Below, one piece after another: positions 1 through 9,262 of a stretch of 64,000 nt of DNA. A model generated the notes under the pieces. It saw only the letters and a program-made list of their open reading frames with translations. It had not been told where the DNA came from and ran no database searches. How positions within the stretch are numbered: the stretch's first letter is position 1; each line of letters begins with the position of its first letter. The stretch is from Chitinophaga costaii (lineage in GTDB: Bacteria > Bacteroidota > Bacteroidia > Chitinophagales > Chitinophagaceae). The translations under genes and the position numbers were made by a program. The DNA is taken from contig NZ_FMAR01000001.1 in assembly GCF_900094705.1 (NCBI RefSeq), positions 62,001 through 126,000 of the forward strand, given 5' to 3'.

Positions 1-2912
1 GACCGGTAACTAAGTATAGCAGAGTAAGGTTTACCCTGAATTGGGTTTTCATAATTCTGAGTGACGTAATACTGATTTGCGCCTTGGTTTGCGTGGTTGA
101 TTAGGATTTTGTCTTTGAGATAACTCAAAAGTAAGGTTGAACTCCAACTTAATTTTCCAGTTGTTATAACAGCTGTAATGTTCAGATCAATTCCTTTTGT
201 TAACACGCTCGAATAATTTCCCGTATATTGAACGAATCCTGTTTGCGGTGCCACCGGGCTCTGGCCGATAAGATCCGTTCCTTTTTTGCTAAACATTTCA
301 ATACCTGCTGACAGGCGATTGTTTGTTGTGGTGAGTTGAAGTCCAATATTTTTAATATTCACTTTTTCCCATTTTAGGGACGGGTTGGGTGGATTTTGTA
401 TCTCTTCATAAGGAGTTCGAAAGATATTTAAAGTATTTGCATCATATACTCTAGCGGTCGTTAAGGCACTCAGCGATTTAAAAATGTTTCCGTTATAACC
501 ATCCGTCAACTTTATTTTTACTCTGGGAAAGTTATGAATGTCTTTAAAGATATTTTCCTTTGATAGCTCCCATGAAAAGCCGACTGACCAAAGTGGTACA
601 CCCTTTTGGTTTGCTTTTACACCGAAGAGATTGGATTCATCTTTTCTCGCACTTGCAAAAAGAGTATATTTATTGTTGTACGAGTAAGACGCATTACCAT
701 AATAGGAGACGACATTGTCGATGGTATAACTTGAGGTAGGTCCGCCAGGAATGTTAACCGTACTACCTGAAACAAACGTAGGGAATTGTGTCGCATAGTC
801 AACATTGACAGTGGATGCTGTTTCTGGGTTATAGCCGTACAATGTATAGGTATTTCCCTGGGAATGAAAGTTACGAACTTCAATACCAGCAATGGCACTG
901 ATAAAGTTTTTACCTTTTAATTTGTTATAATTTAACTGTCCGCGAGTATAATTAACGGCGTAGCTATTTAAAATGTAACTAACAATATTCCCTAGGGGTA
1001 CAGGCCTAACAACAGTACCGGAAGCATAATCAACCTGAGAGAATGAATTTATCAGGTTACGGGCTGTATAGGTAGATGTGTCAAGGTTCACAACATTTTC
1101 AGATGTACCACTTGTGTATTGATAATTAACGGATGCATTTAAATCTCGTGTGATCTTATAAGTTGCTGTTAAATTAATTTTGTATTCCGATGATTTCGTT
1201 GCATTGTTACGGTTATGCAGTTCATCGAGTGGCACGTAATTCCAGTTTAGCAGGTATCCTTGCCCTGCCGTGTCTATGAATGATTTCCGATAGTCTACAT
1301 AAACAGGTATGTTATTACCTGATGCGTCTTTCAATGATTCATATGGGTAGGCTGGAGAGTAACCGCCGCCATTCTGGTAAGATTGGGTTTTATTATAAAA
1401 AATGTCGCTTGCTATGTTGAGCTTTTTATTAAAGAAGTCGAATCCGTTGCGGGCATTTAGGGTTATACGGTTGTTTTTATTAGGCACTATTGAAGCAATG
1501 TCTTTATCATACCCCACTGAGTAATAATATTGAGAATTTTCAGCACCTCCATTTATATTGATGTTGTATTGTTGATGCACTGCGGTAGTGTAAAAGTATT
1601 TTGAAAGCTCGTTACGGATGTCTGTTTTAGCTAGTTGTCCGAGAATGTCCGCAGAATCTTTCGCTGATATAAGACCCTGCTCTCTTTTTTCCAAAATGTC
1701 CACTACTGGCGATTCGATAGCCGTGGGATTGAATTGTAAATTTCCGCTATAGTAGCCGTTTGAATAAAGGAATTTTTCTACATCAATGTATTGCGCAGAT
1801 GACAGCTGCGGTATACTCCAAAGGTTTGGCTTTGGAGAAAGCGTGATATTAGAATTAAAGGTTACTCTCGGTGCCTGATTATTATTCCCTTTTTTTGTTG
1901 TAATAACGATAACGCCATTACCAGCACGCACGCCCCATATAGAGGCGGCGGCAGCGTCCTTTAGGATGGAAATAGATTCAATATCGTTCGGATTAATATT
2001 ATTTACATCACCGTCATAAGGAAAATTATCCAGGACGATCAAAGGTGTGGTGTTTGCGAATATGGTGGAGCGACCTCGTATACTTATGGCAGGGTCGTTA
2101 CCAACGGGGTTGGTATTGAAGTATACCCCGCTTGCGACGCCATTGAGGCGACTCAATACATCGGAACTTACCGACCGGTTTAACAATTTATTGTCGATAA
2201 AATCAAAAGATCCAGTAGCACGTTCTTTTGCTATTTTCTGGTAACCGGTGGAAATCTCTATGCCATTAAGTTCACCAATTGCGGGAGATAAGGGGATGGT
2301 AAGGTTGGTATTTGATAAAAAAACCTTAAAAATACGCTTTGTAAAGCCAGTAAAACTGACTTCAATATTGCTATTTACCGGGACATTTTTGAGAAGGAAG
2401 GCACCACTTTCATCTGTTGAAGTACCTCTTTTCGTTCCTTGAAGGATAACAGTAGCGCCAGGCAAAGGAGTTCCTTTATCGTCCGTTACAATACCGGTAG
2501 CGCTTACTGTTGCTGAAGTGTTTCCCTCCTGTATGGTGGAACTAGTATTTGAGCCTTCCCGTTTACCATCCCCCCCCTGCTTCCTAGCCACAATAAAAAT
2601 CTTATTTCCACTAATTTTATAATCATACTCCTCCCCCAATAACCGATGCAACACCTGTTCCGTAATAGGCCCTTTATAACTCACCGAAGCCAGCGCTTTG
2701 TCATCAACAATCTCATTATTATACTGAAATTCGTACCCCGTTTGTTTTGCAATCACATCCATCAAAGCTTTCTTCGACAAATTTTTATATTGCAAATTCA
2801 CCAACTTTCCCCCAGCGGCTGTTTGCCCATCAGCAGACAACCAGGTTGATAGGGTTACTACAGTAATAAATAACATGGCAGCGCGCCGGTACAGTCGGTA
2901 AAATTTCTTCAT
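1..2912 (-). CDS. SusC/RagA-type TonB-dependent outer membrane transporter with N-terminal STN domain (partial, C-terminus off window)
   Basis: The minus-strand frame is open from an ATG at 2910-2912 to the left edge, giving about 970 residues with no stop. It starts with a basic, hydrophobic signal peptide (MKKFYRLYRRAAMLF). A secretin/TonB short N-terminal (STN) domain follows at about residues 35-105 (NLSKKALMDVIAKQTGYEF), then a carboxypeptidase-regulatory-like beta-sandwich (GIVTDDKGTPLPGATVILQG). The plug comes next (GVYFNTNPVGNDPAISIRGR, SISILKDAAAASIWGVRAG), then a long barrel. The STN domain is typical of receptors that signal through a FecR-type anti-sigma factor, and the sigma/FecR pair lies about 970 bp upstream on the opposite strand. 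The transported substrate cannot be told. A SusD partner would lie beyond the left edge. Confidence 0.93.
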   Translation of the reverse strand, partial: MKKFYRLYRRAAMLFITVVTLSTWLSADGQTAAGGKLVNLQYKNLSKKALMDVIAKQTGYEFQYNNEIVDDKALASVSYKGPITEQVLHRLLGEEYDYKISGNKIFIVARKQGGDGKREGSNTSSTIQEGNTSATVSATGIVTDDKGTPLPGATVILQGTKRGTSTDESGAFLLKNVPVNSNIEVSFTGFTKRIFKVFLSNTNLTIPLSPAIGELNGIEISTGYQKIAKERATGSFDFIDNKLLNRSVSSDVLSRLNGVASGVYFNTNPVGNDPAISIRGRSTIFANTTPLIVLDNFPYDGDVNNINPNDIESISILKDAAAASIWGVRAGNGVIVITTKKGNNNQAPRVTFNSNITLSPKPNLWSIPQLSSAQYIDVEKFLYSNGYYSGNLQFNPTAIESPVVDILEKREQGLISAKDSADILGQLAKTDIRNELSKYFYTTAVHQQYNININGGAENSQYYYSVGYDKDIASIVPNKNNRITLNARNGFDFFNKKLNIASDIFYNKTQSYQNGGGYSPAYPYESLKDASGNNIPVYVDYRKSFIDTAGQGYLLNWNYVPLDELHNRNNATKSSEYKINLTATYKITRDLNASVNYQYTSGTSENVVNLDTSTYTARNLINSFSQVDYASGTVVRPVPLGNIVSYILNSYAVNYTRGQLNYNKLKGKNFISAIAGIEVRNFHSQGNTYTLYGYNPETASTVNVDYATQFPTFVSGSTVNIPGGPTSSYTIDNVVSYYGNASYSYNNKYTLFASARKDESNLFGVKANQKGVPLWSVGFSWELSKENIFKDIHNFPRVKIKLTDGYNGNIFKSLSALTTARVYDANTLNIFRTPYEEIQNPPNPSLKWEKVNIKNIGLQLTTTNNRLSAGIEMFSKKGTDLIGQSPVAPQTGFVQYTGNYSSVLTKGIDLNITAVITTGKLSWSSTLLLSYLKDKILINHANQGANQYYVTQNYENPIQGKPYSAILSYR

Positions 2913-3853
2913 AGACCCACTTTTGTAATTTAAATGAATGAAAAAAGATGACTTGCACTAGCCAGGAAGCCGTCTGGCTCCTGGCCCTACCTTCCTCAAA
3001 ATTTTTCATAGGCAAAGGAATAGCGATAGCCGCCTGGAGAGCAGTGTATGCACATTAAAATAGCAATAGCAATAAATGGAACGTGAGATGAATAAGACAA
3101 CCACTTACACAACTGATTAGTAAATGCTTGTGTAAGGCTTTCATTTAAAAATAATAGCACTAGAAAATAGGCAACATTGCCGGTAGCGATCCATTACTAC
3201 CTATGTGCCACCCTATTATCCCTTTCAGGAAATCACCCATCTGAAAAAAACACTTAATCCGCAAGCGAAAAAACTGGGAGGTTTATCCGCATGAAGGCGG
3301 TTCCGGGATCTCCACCCCAGCCACCCAATTACTAATAAATACCTTGTTTGAAAAATCCAGCCACCAAACGACCGGAGACGCATACCGCAAGCACATTGTC
3401 TACGCAGCTATCCTCCAAAGACAGCGGCTTACGAATTGACTTATTTGCTGAACCATGAATGAGAGAACTGGCCCCTTGCAGAAAGACAACGCTACATGCT
3501 ACAGGCATAGCACCGCGAACGATAACACTTTTCCCAAACATGACAATCTTTGCATTTAATAATTCAGTACCCCTTCATAAATGTTGTGTCTCTAAATGGC
3601 AACGAAGGACTGACGTGATACGAATATATTTCAAACAAGTAAAATAACAGATCGGCTACGGCAATAGCATTCCATGACTACTACTATACTATACGCCCCA
3701 ACCAAAAAATAGTAACATCCAAAAACAAAAAAAAAGCTATTTCCCCTCCGATTTAGACATTTTCAAATTAAACCCCCTTTTTTAATATATTTATCAACAA
3801 CATCCCCCTCCACCGCTTCACAAAAAGTTAACATTTCCATCCCAACTTCCTAT
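2913..3853. other. Divergent intergenic region between SusC and the ECF sigma gene
   Basis: About 940 bp separates the divergent SusC and sigma genes. Apart from the leader hairpin I see no convincing gene. Short frames at 3332-3541 (minus) and 3459-3647 (plus) overlap each other on opposite strands and resemble no family I recognise. The last 150 bp before the sigma gene is AT-rich with A-tracts and probably holds its promoter. Confidence 0.5.
2961..2985 (-). promoter_or_regulatory. Hairpin in the 5' leader of the SusC gene
   Basis: The arms GCCAGG-A-AGCC and GGCT-CCTGGC form a 10-bp stem with one bulged base and a GTCT loop. It lies about 50 bp upstream of the SusC start. No T-tract follows it, so a simple terminator is unlikely. 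A leader-mRNA structure is a reasonable guess; the function is unknown. Confidence 0.35.
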
Positions 3854-3861
3854 TATATTTG
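3854..3861 (+). promoter_or_regulatory. Bacteroidota -7 promoter element of the sigma gene
   Basis: TATATTTG matches the TAnnTTTG -7 consensus of the Bacteroidota primary sigma factor and lies about 20 bp before the ATG of the ECF sigma gene. I did not find a good -33 TTTG at the usual spacing, so this rests on the -7 match and position alone. Confidence 0.45.
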
Positions 3862-3881
3862 TCTAAGCATGCGTGTTGAAC

Positions 3882-4439
3882 ATGAATGAACAAGATAGCA
3901 TACAGCAACTAAAAGCAGGAAATGCCACCGCATTTGCCCATATATATGAGCAGCACCGTACCCATGTATTTGCGTACGCCATGCACCTGTTAAAAAATCA
4001 TGAGATGGCGGAGGACATCACCCAGGAGGTTTTCATGAAATTATGGAACGACCGGGCCAGCCTGCGCCCGGATACGGAGCATCTGGGCCCTCTCCTGTCT
4101 GTTATGACCAAACACCGGTGTTTCGACGAGTTCCGGAAAACGGAGCGCCTTACCGCCGGCAGTAAGCACTATGCCTACCACAAGCAATATGCACAAGCAA
4201 CCATACCGGTAGAAGACAAGGAAATGGGCCATATCATTGCCACAGCGGTGGCGCAGCTGTCTCCCGTAGACCGGAAAGCATTTACCTTATCCTACCTGGA
4301 AGATAAATCCAACCGGGAAGTGGCCCAGGCGTTGGGCATAGAATACGGCTCCGCCAAGAACCGTGTGAGCAAGGCCCGGCAGGCGGCGAAAGCCATTATC
4401 CTCACCATTGTGGGAAAGGGGAATGACCTTTTACGGTAA
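3882..4439 (+). CDS. ECF RNA polymerase sigma factor (FecI-like)
   Basis: The product is 185 residues, the usual size for an ECF sigma factor. Region 2 is visible at about residues 20-65 (AEDITQEVFMKLWND) and region 4 at about 125-175 (LSPVDRKAFTLSYLED, NREVAQALGIEYGSAKNRVS), with its helix-turn-helix. I chose the ATG at 3882 over an in-frame GTG at 3873 because it follows the -7 element at a better distance. The anti-sigma gene follows directly, and the STN-type SusC receptor is divergent. Together they form a typical cell-surface signalling trio in which receptor occupancy releases the sigma factor. The inverted gene order (SusC divergent rather than downstream) is a mild departure. Confidence 0.93.
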   Translation: MNEQDSIQQLKAGNATAFAHIYEQHRTHVFAYAMHLLKNHEMAEDITQEVFMKLWNDRASLRPDTEHLGPLLSVMTKHRCFDEFRKTERLTAGSKHYAYHKQYAQATIPVEDKEMGHIIATAVAQLSPVDRKAFTLSYLEDKSNREVAQALGIEYGSAKNRVSKARQAAKAIILTIVGKGNDLLR

Positions 4440-4467
4440 TGATCGTATTAATAATAGTAATTCATTT

Positions 4468-5595
4468 ATGAGAACCCAGGAACGACAAGCAGACATAACA
4501 CCCCTCATTATCCGGCACCTTCACCACGACACCACGGAGGAGGAGGAGGCCTGGCTACAGGAGCAGCTCGATAAAGACCCTTCCGTGAAGGCGTTATTCG
4601 CACAGCTCCAGGAAGAATTCCGCCAGCCGGAGCTGCAACGCCTGGTGGCGGAGCTACCAGACCGGCTGCCCACGGCCACCATGTATGCTTTTGCCCAACG
4701 GCAAAAGCGGGTGATCTTCCTCAAGCGGTTCTATACCATCGCCGCCGCGCTGGTCATCATCTGCCTGGCATCCTGGTTCTTTATGTTTCCGAAAAGGAAT
4801 ACCGCGGTATCGCTCGTTACATCCCCTAATAAGATGCACCACGTGCAGCTACAGGTGGGCACTGCCACCATCGATCTTTCCCAGGATCGCCAGCAAGTGG
4901 TAGGCCAGGCCCAGGTAAGCGCCCAACAAAAAACAGTAGCCATCACCGCCCCTACAGATCATGCGGAATCTGCCACCCTCACGGTACCCGCCGGCAAGTT
5001 CTACAACCTGCACCTGCCCGATGGCAGCAAGGTGTTTGTGAATTCGGCCACCACGGTTACCTTTCCCACTGCGTTTACAGGAAACAGCCGGGATATTACG
5101 ATTGATGGGGAAGCTTTTGTGGAAGTAGCGCCCAATGCCCACCTACCCTTCCTGGTGCATTTCCCCCAGGGAACGGTACGTGTTTTAGGAACATCCTTTA
5201 ATATTAACACCTATACCCCCCACCAGGCCAACATTGCCCTGGTGAAGGGGGCTGTTCAGGTAAATGCGGGCGGCGATGCGGCGGTACTACGCCCCGGTTA
5301 TGCCGCTGCTTATAGCGAACAAAGCGACAAGCTGCAAGTGGCTCCTTTTGATACCAGGATACTAAGCTGGAAGGATGGCACTTATTATTTTCATAACACC
5401 CCCTTACCGGATCTCTGCCAGGCACTGGCCCGCTGGTACGGCGTGGAGGTGGTGCTGGATAAGGCAGCCCTGAGCGGCATCCGCCTCACCGGCACCATCC
5501 ACCGCGATGAACCAGTAGATACCTTTTTAGATAATATTAACCTCACCAGCGGGTTAACTTTTTATCAAAAGGATGGTGCTATTCATATAAAATAA
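4468..5595 (+). CDS. FecR family anti-sigma factor
   Basis: The product is 375 residues. An N-terminal cytosolic anti-sigma segment (LIIRHLHHDTTEEEEAWLQE) is followed by one membrane helix at about residues 85-105 (FYTIAAALVIICLASWFFMF). A periplasmic FecR domain comes next (LTVPAGKFYNLHLPDGSKVF, GEAFVEVAP, VRVLGTSFNINTY), then a C-terminal DUF4974-type STN-like domain (PLPDLCQALARWYGVEVVLD). I chose the ATG at 4468, 28 bp after the sigma stop; an upstream in-frame start at 4408 would overlap the sigma gene by 32 bp. It should hold the ECF sigma inactive until the STN domain of a TonB-dependent receptor engages it. Confidence 0.93.
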   Translation: MRTQERQADITPLIIRHLHHDTTEEEEAWLQEQLDKDPSVKALFAQLQEEFRQPELQRLVAELPDRLPTATMYAFAQRQKRVIFLKRFYTIAAALVIICLASWFFMFPKRNTAVSLVTSPNKMHHVQLQVGTATIDLSQDRQQVVGQAQVSAQQKTVAITAPTDHAESATLTVPAGKFYNLHLPDGSKVFVNSATTVTFPTAFTGNSRDITIDGEAFVEVAPNAHLPFLVHFPQGTVRVLGTSFNINTYTPHQANIALVKGAVQVNAGGDAAVLRPGYAAAYSEQSDKLQVAPFDTRILSWKDGTYYFHNTPLPDLCQALARWYGVEVVLDKAALSGIRLTGTIHRDEPVDTFLDNINLTSGLTFYQKDGAIHIK

Positions 5596-5669
5596 ACGCT
5601 CTCCTCCTCCTTCCATGGCAGGGCAAACAACCTGGCGTACACTGCCTCCCTTCCATCAACCACCCGGAT

Positions 5670-5696
5670 AAAAAAAAGCCTGCACAAAGTGCAGGC
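5670..5696 (-). terminator. Rho-independent terminator (minus strand)
   Basis: A perfect 8-bp stem, GCCTGCAC/GTGCAGGC with an AAA loop, occupies 5678-5696. An 8-base A-run lies on its left, so the T-tract follows the hairpin on the minus strand. It would end transcription of the broken NTF2-like gene. It could also stop read-through from the FecR gene weakly. Confidence 0.75.
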
Positions 5697-5699
5697 ATG

Positions 5700-5964
5700 A
5701 AACGAATAAGGCGGTGTAAGGGGGCGATCAATCCAACTTACGATATAACCTTTACCCGTCTTTCAAACTTTCGTCCCGGAAATTTCTCCCAAGATCCAAG
5801 CGCCATATATACCAATGCGTCCAAACCTGTAACCCATATGATGGATCGGTGTATTTCAGACTTTCCAACAAAACTTTTTCGAATGCTGTTTTAAAATTGT
5901 ACTGATTGTTTTGATTCCACGCTTTCAAATAATCATGAATTCTTTTTTGAACTTTTGTAATCAT
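5700..5964 (-). pseudogene. NTF2-like / SnoaL-like protein, frameshifted
   Basis: From the ATG at 5962-5964 the first 44 or so residues read as an NTF2-like start (ITKVQKRIHDYLKAWNQNN ... LKYTDPSYG). After the TDPSYG the frame drifts into unrelated sequence. The neighbouring frame continues the family pattern: VTGLDALVYMALGSWEKFPG, then RKFERRVKVIS and a stop. One missing base near 5840 would restore the gene. Even restored it would end early at about 75 residues, against 110-130 for the family. NTF2-like genes often sit next to aldo/keto reductase and AraC genes in Bacteroidota. The pseudogene call rests on reading two frames by eye. Confidence 0.6.
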
Positions 5965-6148
5965 AGTTTTTATTGTCTATTGATTAAAAAATAATTCTTC
6001 TGCTTAACAAAAAAATAAAACCAATTTTATGTTTTCAGCATGATTGGGCAGAATAAAAAGATGATTGTTCATTTTGACTACAACAACAGTCGTTTTGGTT
6101 ACGCATTATTTGGGGCTATGTTGCATTTTTGCATTTACAAAAAAGTAA

Positions 6149-7099
6149 ATGAACATAGAAATGAAAAAAACACCTTTAATAGCATTAGGCACTTGGTCTT
6201 GGGGAGCAGGCGCTGGAGGCGGAGACCAAGTTTTTGGTAATGATCTTACCGCAGAAAATTTAAAACCCGTCTTTGATTTAGCAATTCAATCAGGGCTTAA
6301 TCTTTTTGATACCGCTTTGGTTTATGGAATGGGTTCATCTGAAAAAATTTTGGGCGTATTGGTAAAACAGTATGCTCGTGAAGATTTGATTTTATCAACC
6401 AAATTCACACCACAACTTGCTCCCAAAACAGCAAATCCTATGGAAGAAATACTCAACCAAAGCCTTGCAAATTTACAAACAGATTACATTGATTTTTATT
6501 GGATACACAACCCGACTGACGCACCACAATGGGTATCGGGACTAATTCCACTTCTCAAAAGTGGTAAGGTAAAAAACGTAGGCGTTTCTAACCATAATTT
6601 GAAACAAATAAAAGAGGCAAATGCAATTTTAGCAAAATACGGATTTAAGATCTCAGCAGTTCAAAACCATTATAGTTTGCTTTATCGTTATTCTGAAGAA
6701 GCAGGCATTATTGATTTCTGCAAAGAAAATAACATCATTTTCTTTTCTTATATGGTATTAGAACAAGGTGCATTATCGGGTAAATACAATGCCCTAAATC
6801 CACTTCCCGAAAGTAGCGGAAGAGGTAAATCCTACAACCCAATGTTTTCACAGTTAGAAGTCTTGATTGAAGCACTTAAAAAAATGGGCGATGGTAAAAA
6901 TGCTACTGTCGCACAGATCGCTATTGCGTGGGCTATTGCAAAAAACACATTGCCAATAATAGGCGTAACCCAAGTAAAACAAGTGGAAGAAGCTGTAAAT
7001 GCTTCCAAAATTATTTTAACTTCACAAGAGATAAGTGATATTGAAGTACTTGCAGCCAAAGTAGACGTTGATACACGAGGGTGGTGGGAAAAACGATAA
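6149..7099 (+). CDS. Aldo/keto reductase
   Basis: The product is 316 residues, normal for an NADPH-dependent AKR (TIM barrel). The catalytic tetrad is readable: Asp and Tyr in LFDTALVYG, Lys in STKF and His in WIHNP. GVSNHNLKQIKEA and the cofactor-binding end IIGVTQVKQVEEAV also fit. An ATG at 6161 is a possible alternative start. The gene and its 3' neighbour (16 bp away) are clearly more AT-rich than the surrounding genes, which suggests a separately acquired cassette. The substrate is unknown; an aldehyde or ketone reductase role under control of the adjacent AraC regulator is likely. Confidence 0.92.
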   Translation: MNIEMKKTPLIALGTWSWGAGAGGGDQVFGNDLTAENLKPVFDLAIQSGLNLFDTALVYGMGSSEKILGVLVKQYAREDLILSTKFTPQLAPKTANPMEEILNQSLANLQTDYIDFYWIHNPTDAPQWVSGLIPLLKSGKVKNVGVSNHNLKQIKEANAILAKYGFKISAVQNHYSLLYRYSEEAGIIDFCKENNIIFFSYMVLEQGALSGKYNALNPLPESSGRGKSYNPMFSQLEVLIEALKKMGDGKNATVAQIAIAWAIAKNTLPIIGVTQVKQVEEAVNASKIILTSQEISDIEVLAAKVDVDTRGWWEKR

Positions 7100-7115
7100 T
7101 TTAAAATAAATAAAA

Positions 7116-8027
7116 ATGAATAATCAAAATACGAAACCAATTAGGATAAAAACGATAACGGAATTTCACAAATTGCGATGTTTGTCAAAACCGAAACATC
7201 CCTTAATTAGTGTAGTAGATTATTCGCAAGTTAAACATTTACCAAATGAAAGTGCAACAATATTTGATTTCTATTCGGTGTCAATAAAACGAGGTGTCAG
7301 TAAAATGATTTACGGACAGCAGCAATACGATTTTGATGAAGGTATAATGTATTTCATAGCACCAAATCAAACATTCAAGGTTGAAATAGATGAAGCGTAT
7401 AAGCCGTCAGGGTGGATGTTACTTATTCACCCTGATTTTTTATGGAACACAACGCTTGCAAAAACTATCAGACAATACGAATATTTTGGTTATTCAGTAA
7501 ATGAAGCATTGTGGCTTTCAGAAAAAGAAGAAGGAATAATTAGCGGAATTATTGCAAACATTCAAGAAGAATATCATTCAAATATTGATAAATTTACCAA
7601 AAATATCATCATTTCACATCTTGAAAATTTGTTGAGTTATTCCCAAAGGTTTTACAATCGTCAATTTATCACACGAGAAAAAGCCAATCATCAAATTTTA
7701 GAACGTTTAGAAGAATTGCTAAACCATCATTTTAATGATGATGATTTGATTTCAAAGGGTTTACCTACAGTTCAATACGTAGCAGGAAAATTAAACGTTT
7801 CTTCCAGTTATTTAAGCAGTTTACTTAGGATGCTTACAGGACAAAATACCCAACAACTTATCCACGAAAAACTAATTGAAAAAGCAAAAGAAAAACTGTC
7901 AACTACAGATTTTTCCGTCAGCGAAATTGCTTACGAACTGGGCTTCGAACATCCGCAATCGTTCAGCAAATTCTTTAAGATGAAAACAAGCCAAAGCCCG
8001 TTGGACTTCCGGGCTAGTTTTAATTAA
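7116..8027 (+). CDS. AraC family transcriptional regulator
   Basis: The product is 303 residues with an N-terminal cupin-like sensing domain. A C-terminal AraC double helix-turn-helix spans about residues 205-300 (VQYVAGKLNVSSSYLSSLLR, VSEIAYELGFEHPQSFSKFF). It follows the aldo/keto reductase by 16 bp on the same strand, so the two are probably co-transcribed and the regulator may control the reductase. Base composition is AT-rich like its neighbour. Confidence 0.92.
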   Translation: MNNQNTKPIRIKTITEFHKLRCLSKPKHPLISVVDYSQVKHLPNESATIFDFYSVSIKRGVSKMIYGQQQYDFDEGIMYFIAPNQTFKVEIDEAYKPSGWMLLIHPDFLWNTTLAKTIRQYEYFGYSVNEALWLSEKEEGIISGIIANIQEEYHSNIDKFTKNIIISHLENLLSYSQRFYNRQFITREKANHQILERLEELLNHHFNDDDLISKGLPTVQYVAGKLNVSSSYLSSLLRMLTGQNTQQLIHEKLIEKAKEKLSTTDFSVSEIAYELGFEHPQSFSKFFKMKTSQSPLDFRASFN

Positions 8028-8219
8028 ATTTAACATTGACAGGTTAGTTCTCCCAATAGAAAAAGTTATTGGAGTAAATGCTGATTTAGTATGGCTACAA
8101 AGTTTCTAACATTCCGGTAGGCTATTTGCCTGGGGTTGCTGATCACCTGGACAATGGTATTAAAAAAATGATTTTGTAGTTCCATAGCGGTTAATGGGAG
8201 AAATTAAGAATTTCCTGTA

Positions 8220-8450
8220 TCAGCTCGTCACTTTCTTTTCCAATGCCAGCTTATCTGCTGTAATCTCTTCCAGGTTACGTAAAGGCTGGTGACGATAAAA
8301 ATATTTATGGAAGCTGATCTCGTAACCTATCTTAGTAGCTTCCACATTTATCCAGGCTTCTGGTACATGCTGCAGCACTTCTTTTTGGAAATAGTTGTAA
8401 ATGCATAATAGCCTCTCATAACTAGGCGTAGGCCCTTCTTGACTGCTCAT
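8220..8450 (-). CDS. Small hypothetical protein
   Basis: A 76-residue frame begins [20 protein letters not shown] and ends in a charged helix-like tail ([15 protein letters not shown]). The composition is protein-like, but I recognise no family. Further frames upstream on the same strand (about 8480-8590) also look weakly coding ([20 protein letters not shown]) but carry stops. This may be the last open piece of a decayed gene rather than an intact one. Confidence 0.3.
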   Translation of the reverse strand: MSSQEGPTPSYERLLCIYNYFQKEVLQHVPEAWINVEATKIGYEISFHKYFYRHQPLRNLEEITADKLALEKKVTS

Positions 8451-8705
8451 GCCTTTCCTAGGGGCTACCAGGCAGCAAGATAGAGTGCTGCGCCCTTCTT
8501 TACCCCATTCACGTAGATTTCTCTGGCTACCTTATTCAATGACTGTCTATAAACAAGCAGTTCAGCAACTCTTTAGTCCTGGTTACATTCGAACCGCTGA
8601 AGGGATATTGCAGTGAGTTTTGGTATCTTACATAAGCATTTGCAGGTCTAGACCCGTGAAGGCTGAACCGTCAATGCGGAATAAAATTTTTTTCATTTAT
8701 CCATC

Positions 8706-8735
8706 GACCACTGCTTTTCAGCGGTGGTCTTTTTT
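8706..8735 (+). terminator. Rho-independent terminator (plus strand)
   Basis: The arms GACCACTGCT and AGCGGTGGTC (one G-T wobble) flank a TTTC loop and are followed directly by six T residues. It is a well-formed terminator, yet no intact plus-strand gene lies close upstream. It could end the AraC transcript about 680 bp upstream or belong to a lost gene or small RNA. Confidence 0.7.
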
Positions 8736-8937
8736 ATAGGCCTCAGTTATTACTGGCTGATCTGCGGCGTCAGTTGGTTCCGGGTGGCAGGTGTGTCAGC
8801 GCATGGGTGGTGGGTACCTAAGCGCTGCATCCAGCCGTATCCATTGGGCTGCTGTAATACAGGACACTTATAATGAGTTAAAAGTTTCCATTGGAACTTT
8901 TCTGATTCAATTGAAAAATTATTTTTAAATTTAATAA

Positions 8938-9132
8938 ATGACTACCGCAGCATACGATATCGTAAAAAAGGAGCTCCTTAAAAAGAAAGCCCAAGTGAAG
9001 GCTTCACCAGCTGCTGCCAAAAAGGTATTGGTAGAAAGTGGTTTATGGAATTTACTCAAAGACGATACTACCGTAAAGCCCCCAAAGTCTCGTGATGCTT
9101 CCCAAGTCCCCCCTACTAAGAAACACGCCTAA
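8938..9132 (+). CDS. Small basic hypothetical protein
   Basis: A 64-residue product (MTTAAYDIVKKELLKKKAQV...) with a Lys-rich first half, then KKVLVESGLWNLLKDD. It resembles the pattern of small Bacteroidota orphan proteins of about 50-65 residues with an 'aspxxaKxfLxxaGi' segment. AT-rich sequence precedes the ATG. Function unknown. Confidence 0.45.
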   Translation: MTTAAYDIVKKELLKKKAQVKASPAAAKKVLVESGLWNLLKDDTTVKPPKSRDASQVPPTKKHA

Positions 9133-9262
9133 TTAAAGTTGACCTAGTCCTGTCTAAATAAATCGATCTATTTTTTCCCCACTGTAATGGCCAATATTTT
9201 ATATAATGCCGAGCCCGGTTTGATTATTTATTTCAGGGCTGCGAAAAAGCTGTGTAAATCTT

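Larger units (their letters stand above)
8028..8937. other. Long intergenic region with possible gene remnants
   Basis: About 900 bp without an intact recognisable gene. It holds the small frame at 8220-8450, a terminator at 8706-8735, and a start-less minus-strand frame at 8750-8940 (ending THHPCADTPATRNQLTPQIS, then a stop) that looks coding by composition. I take it as a graveyard of gene fragments, with low certainty. Confidence 0.3.

Noticed and set aside
3332..3647. Overlapping short frames on both strands in the SusC-sigma spacer
   Set aside because: They overlap antisense to each other and neither shows a domain or a convincing start context.
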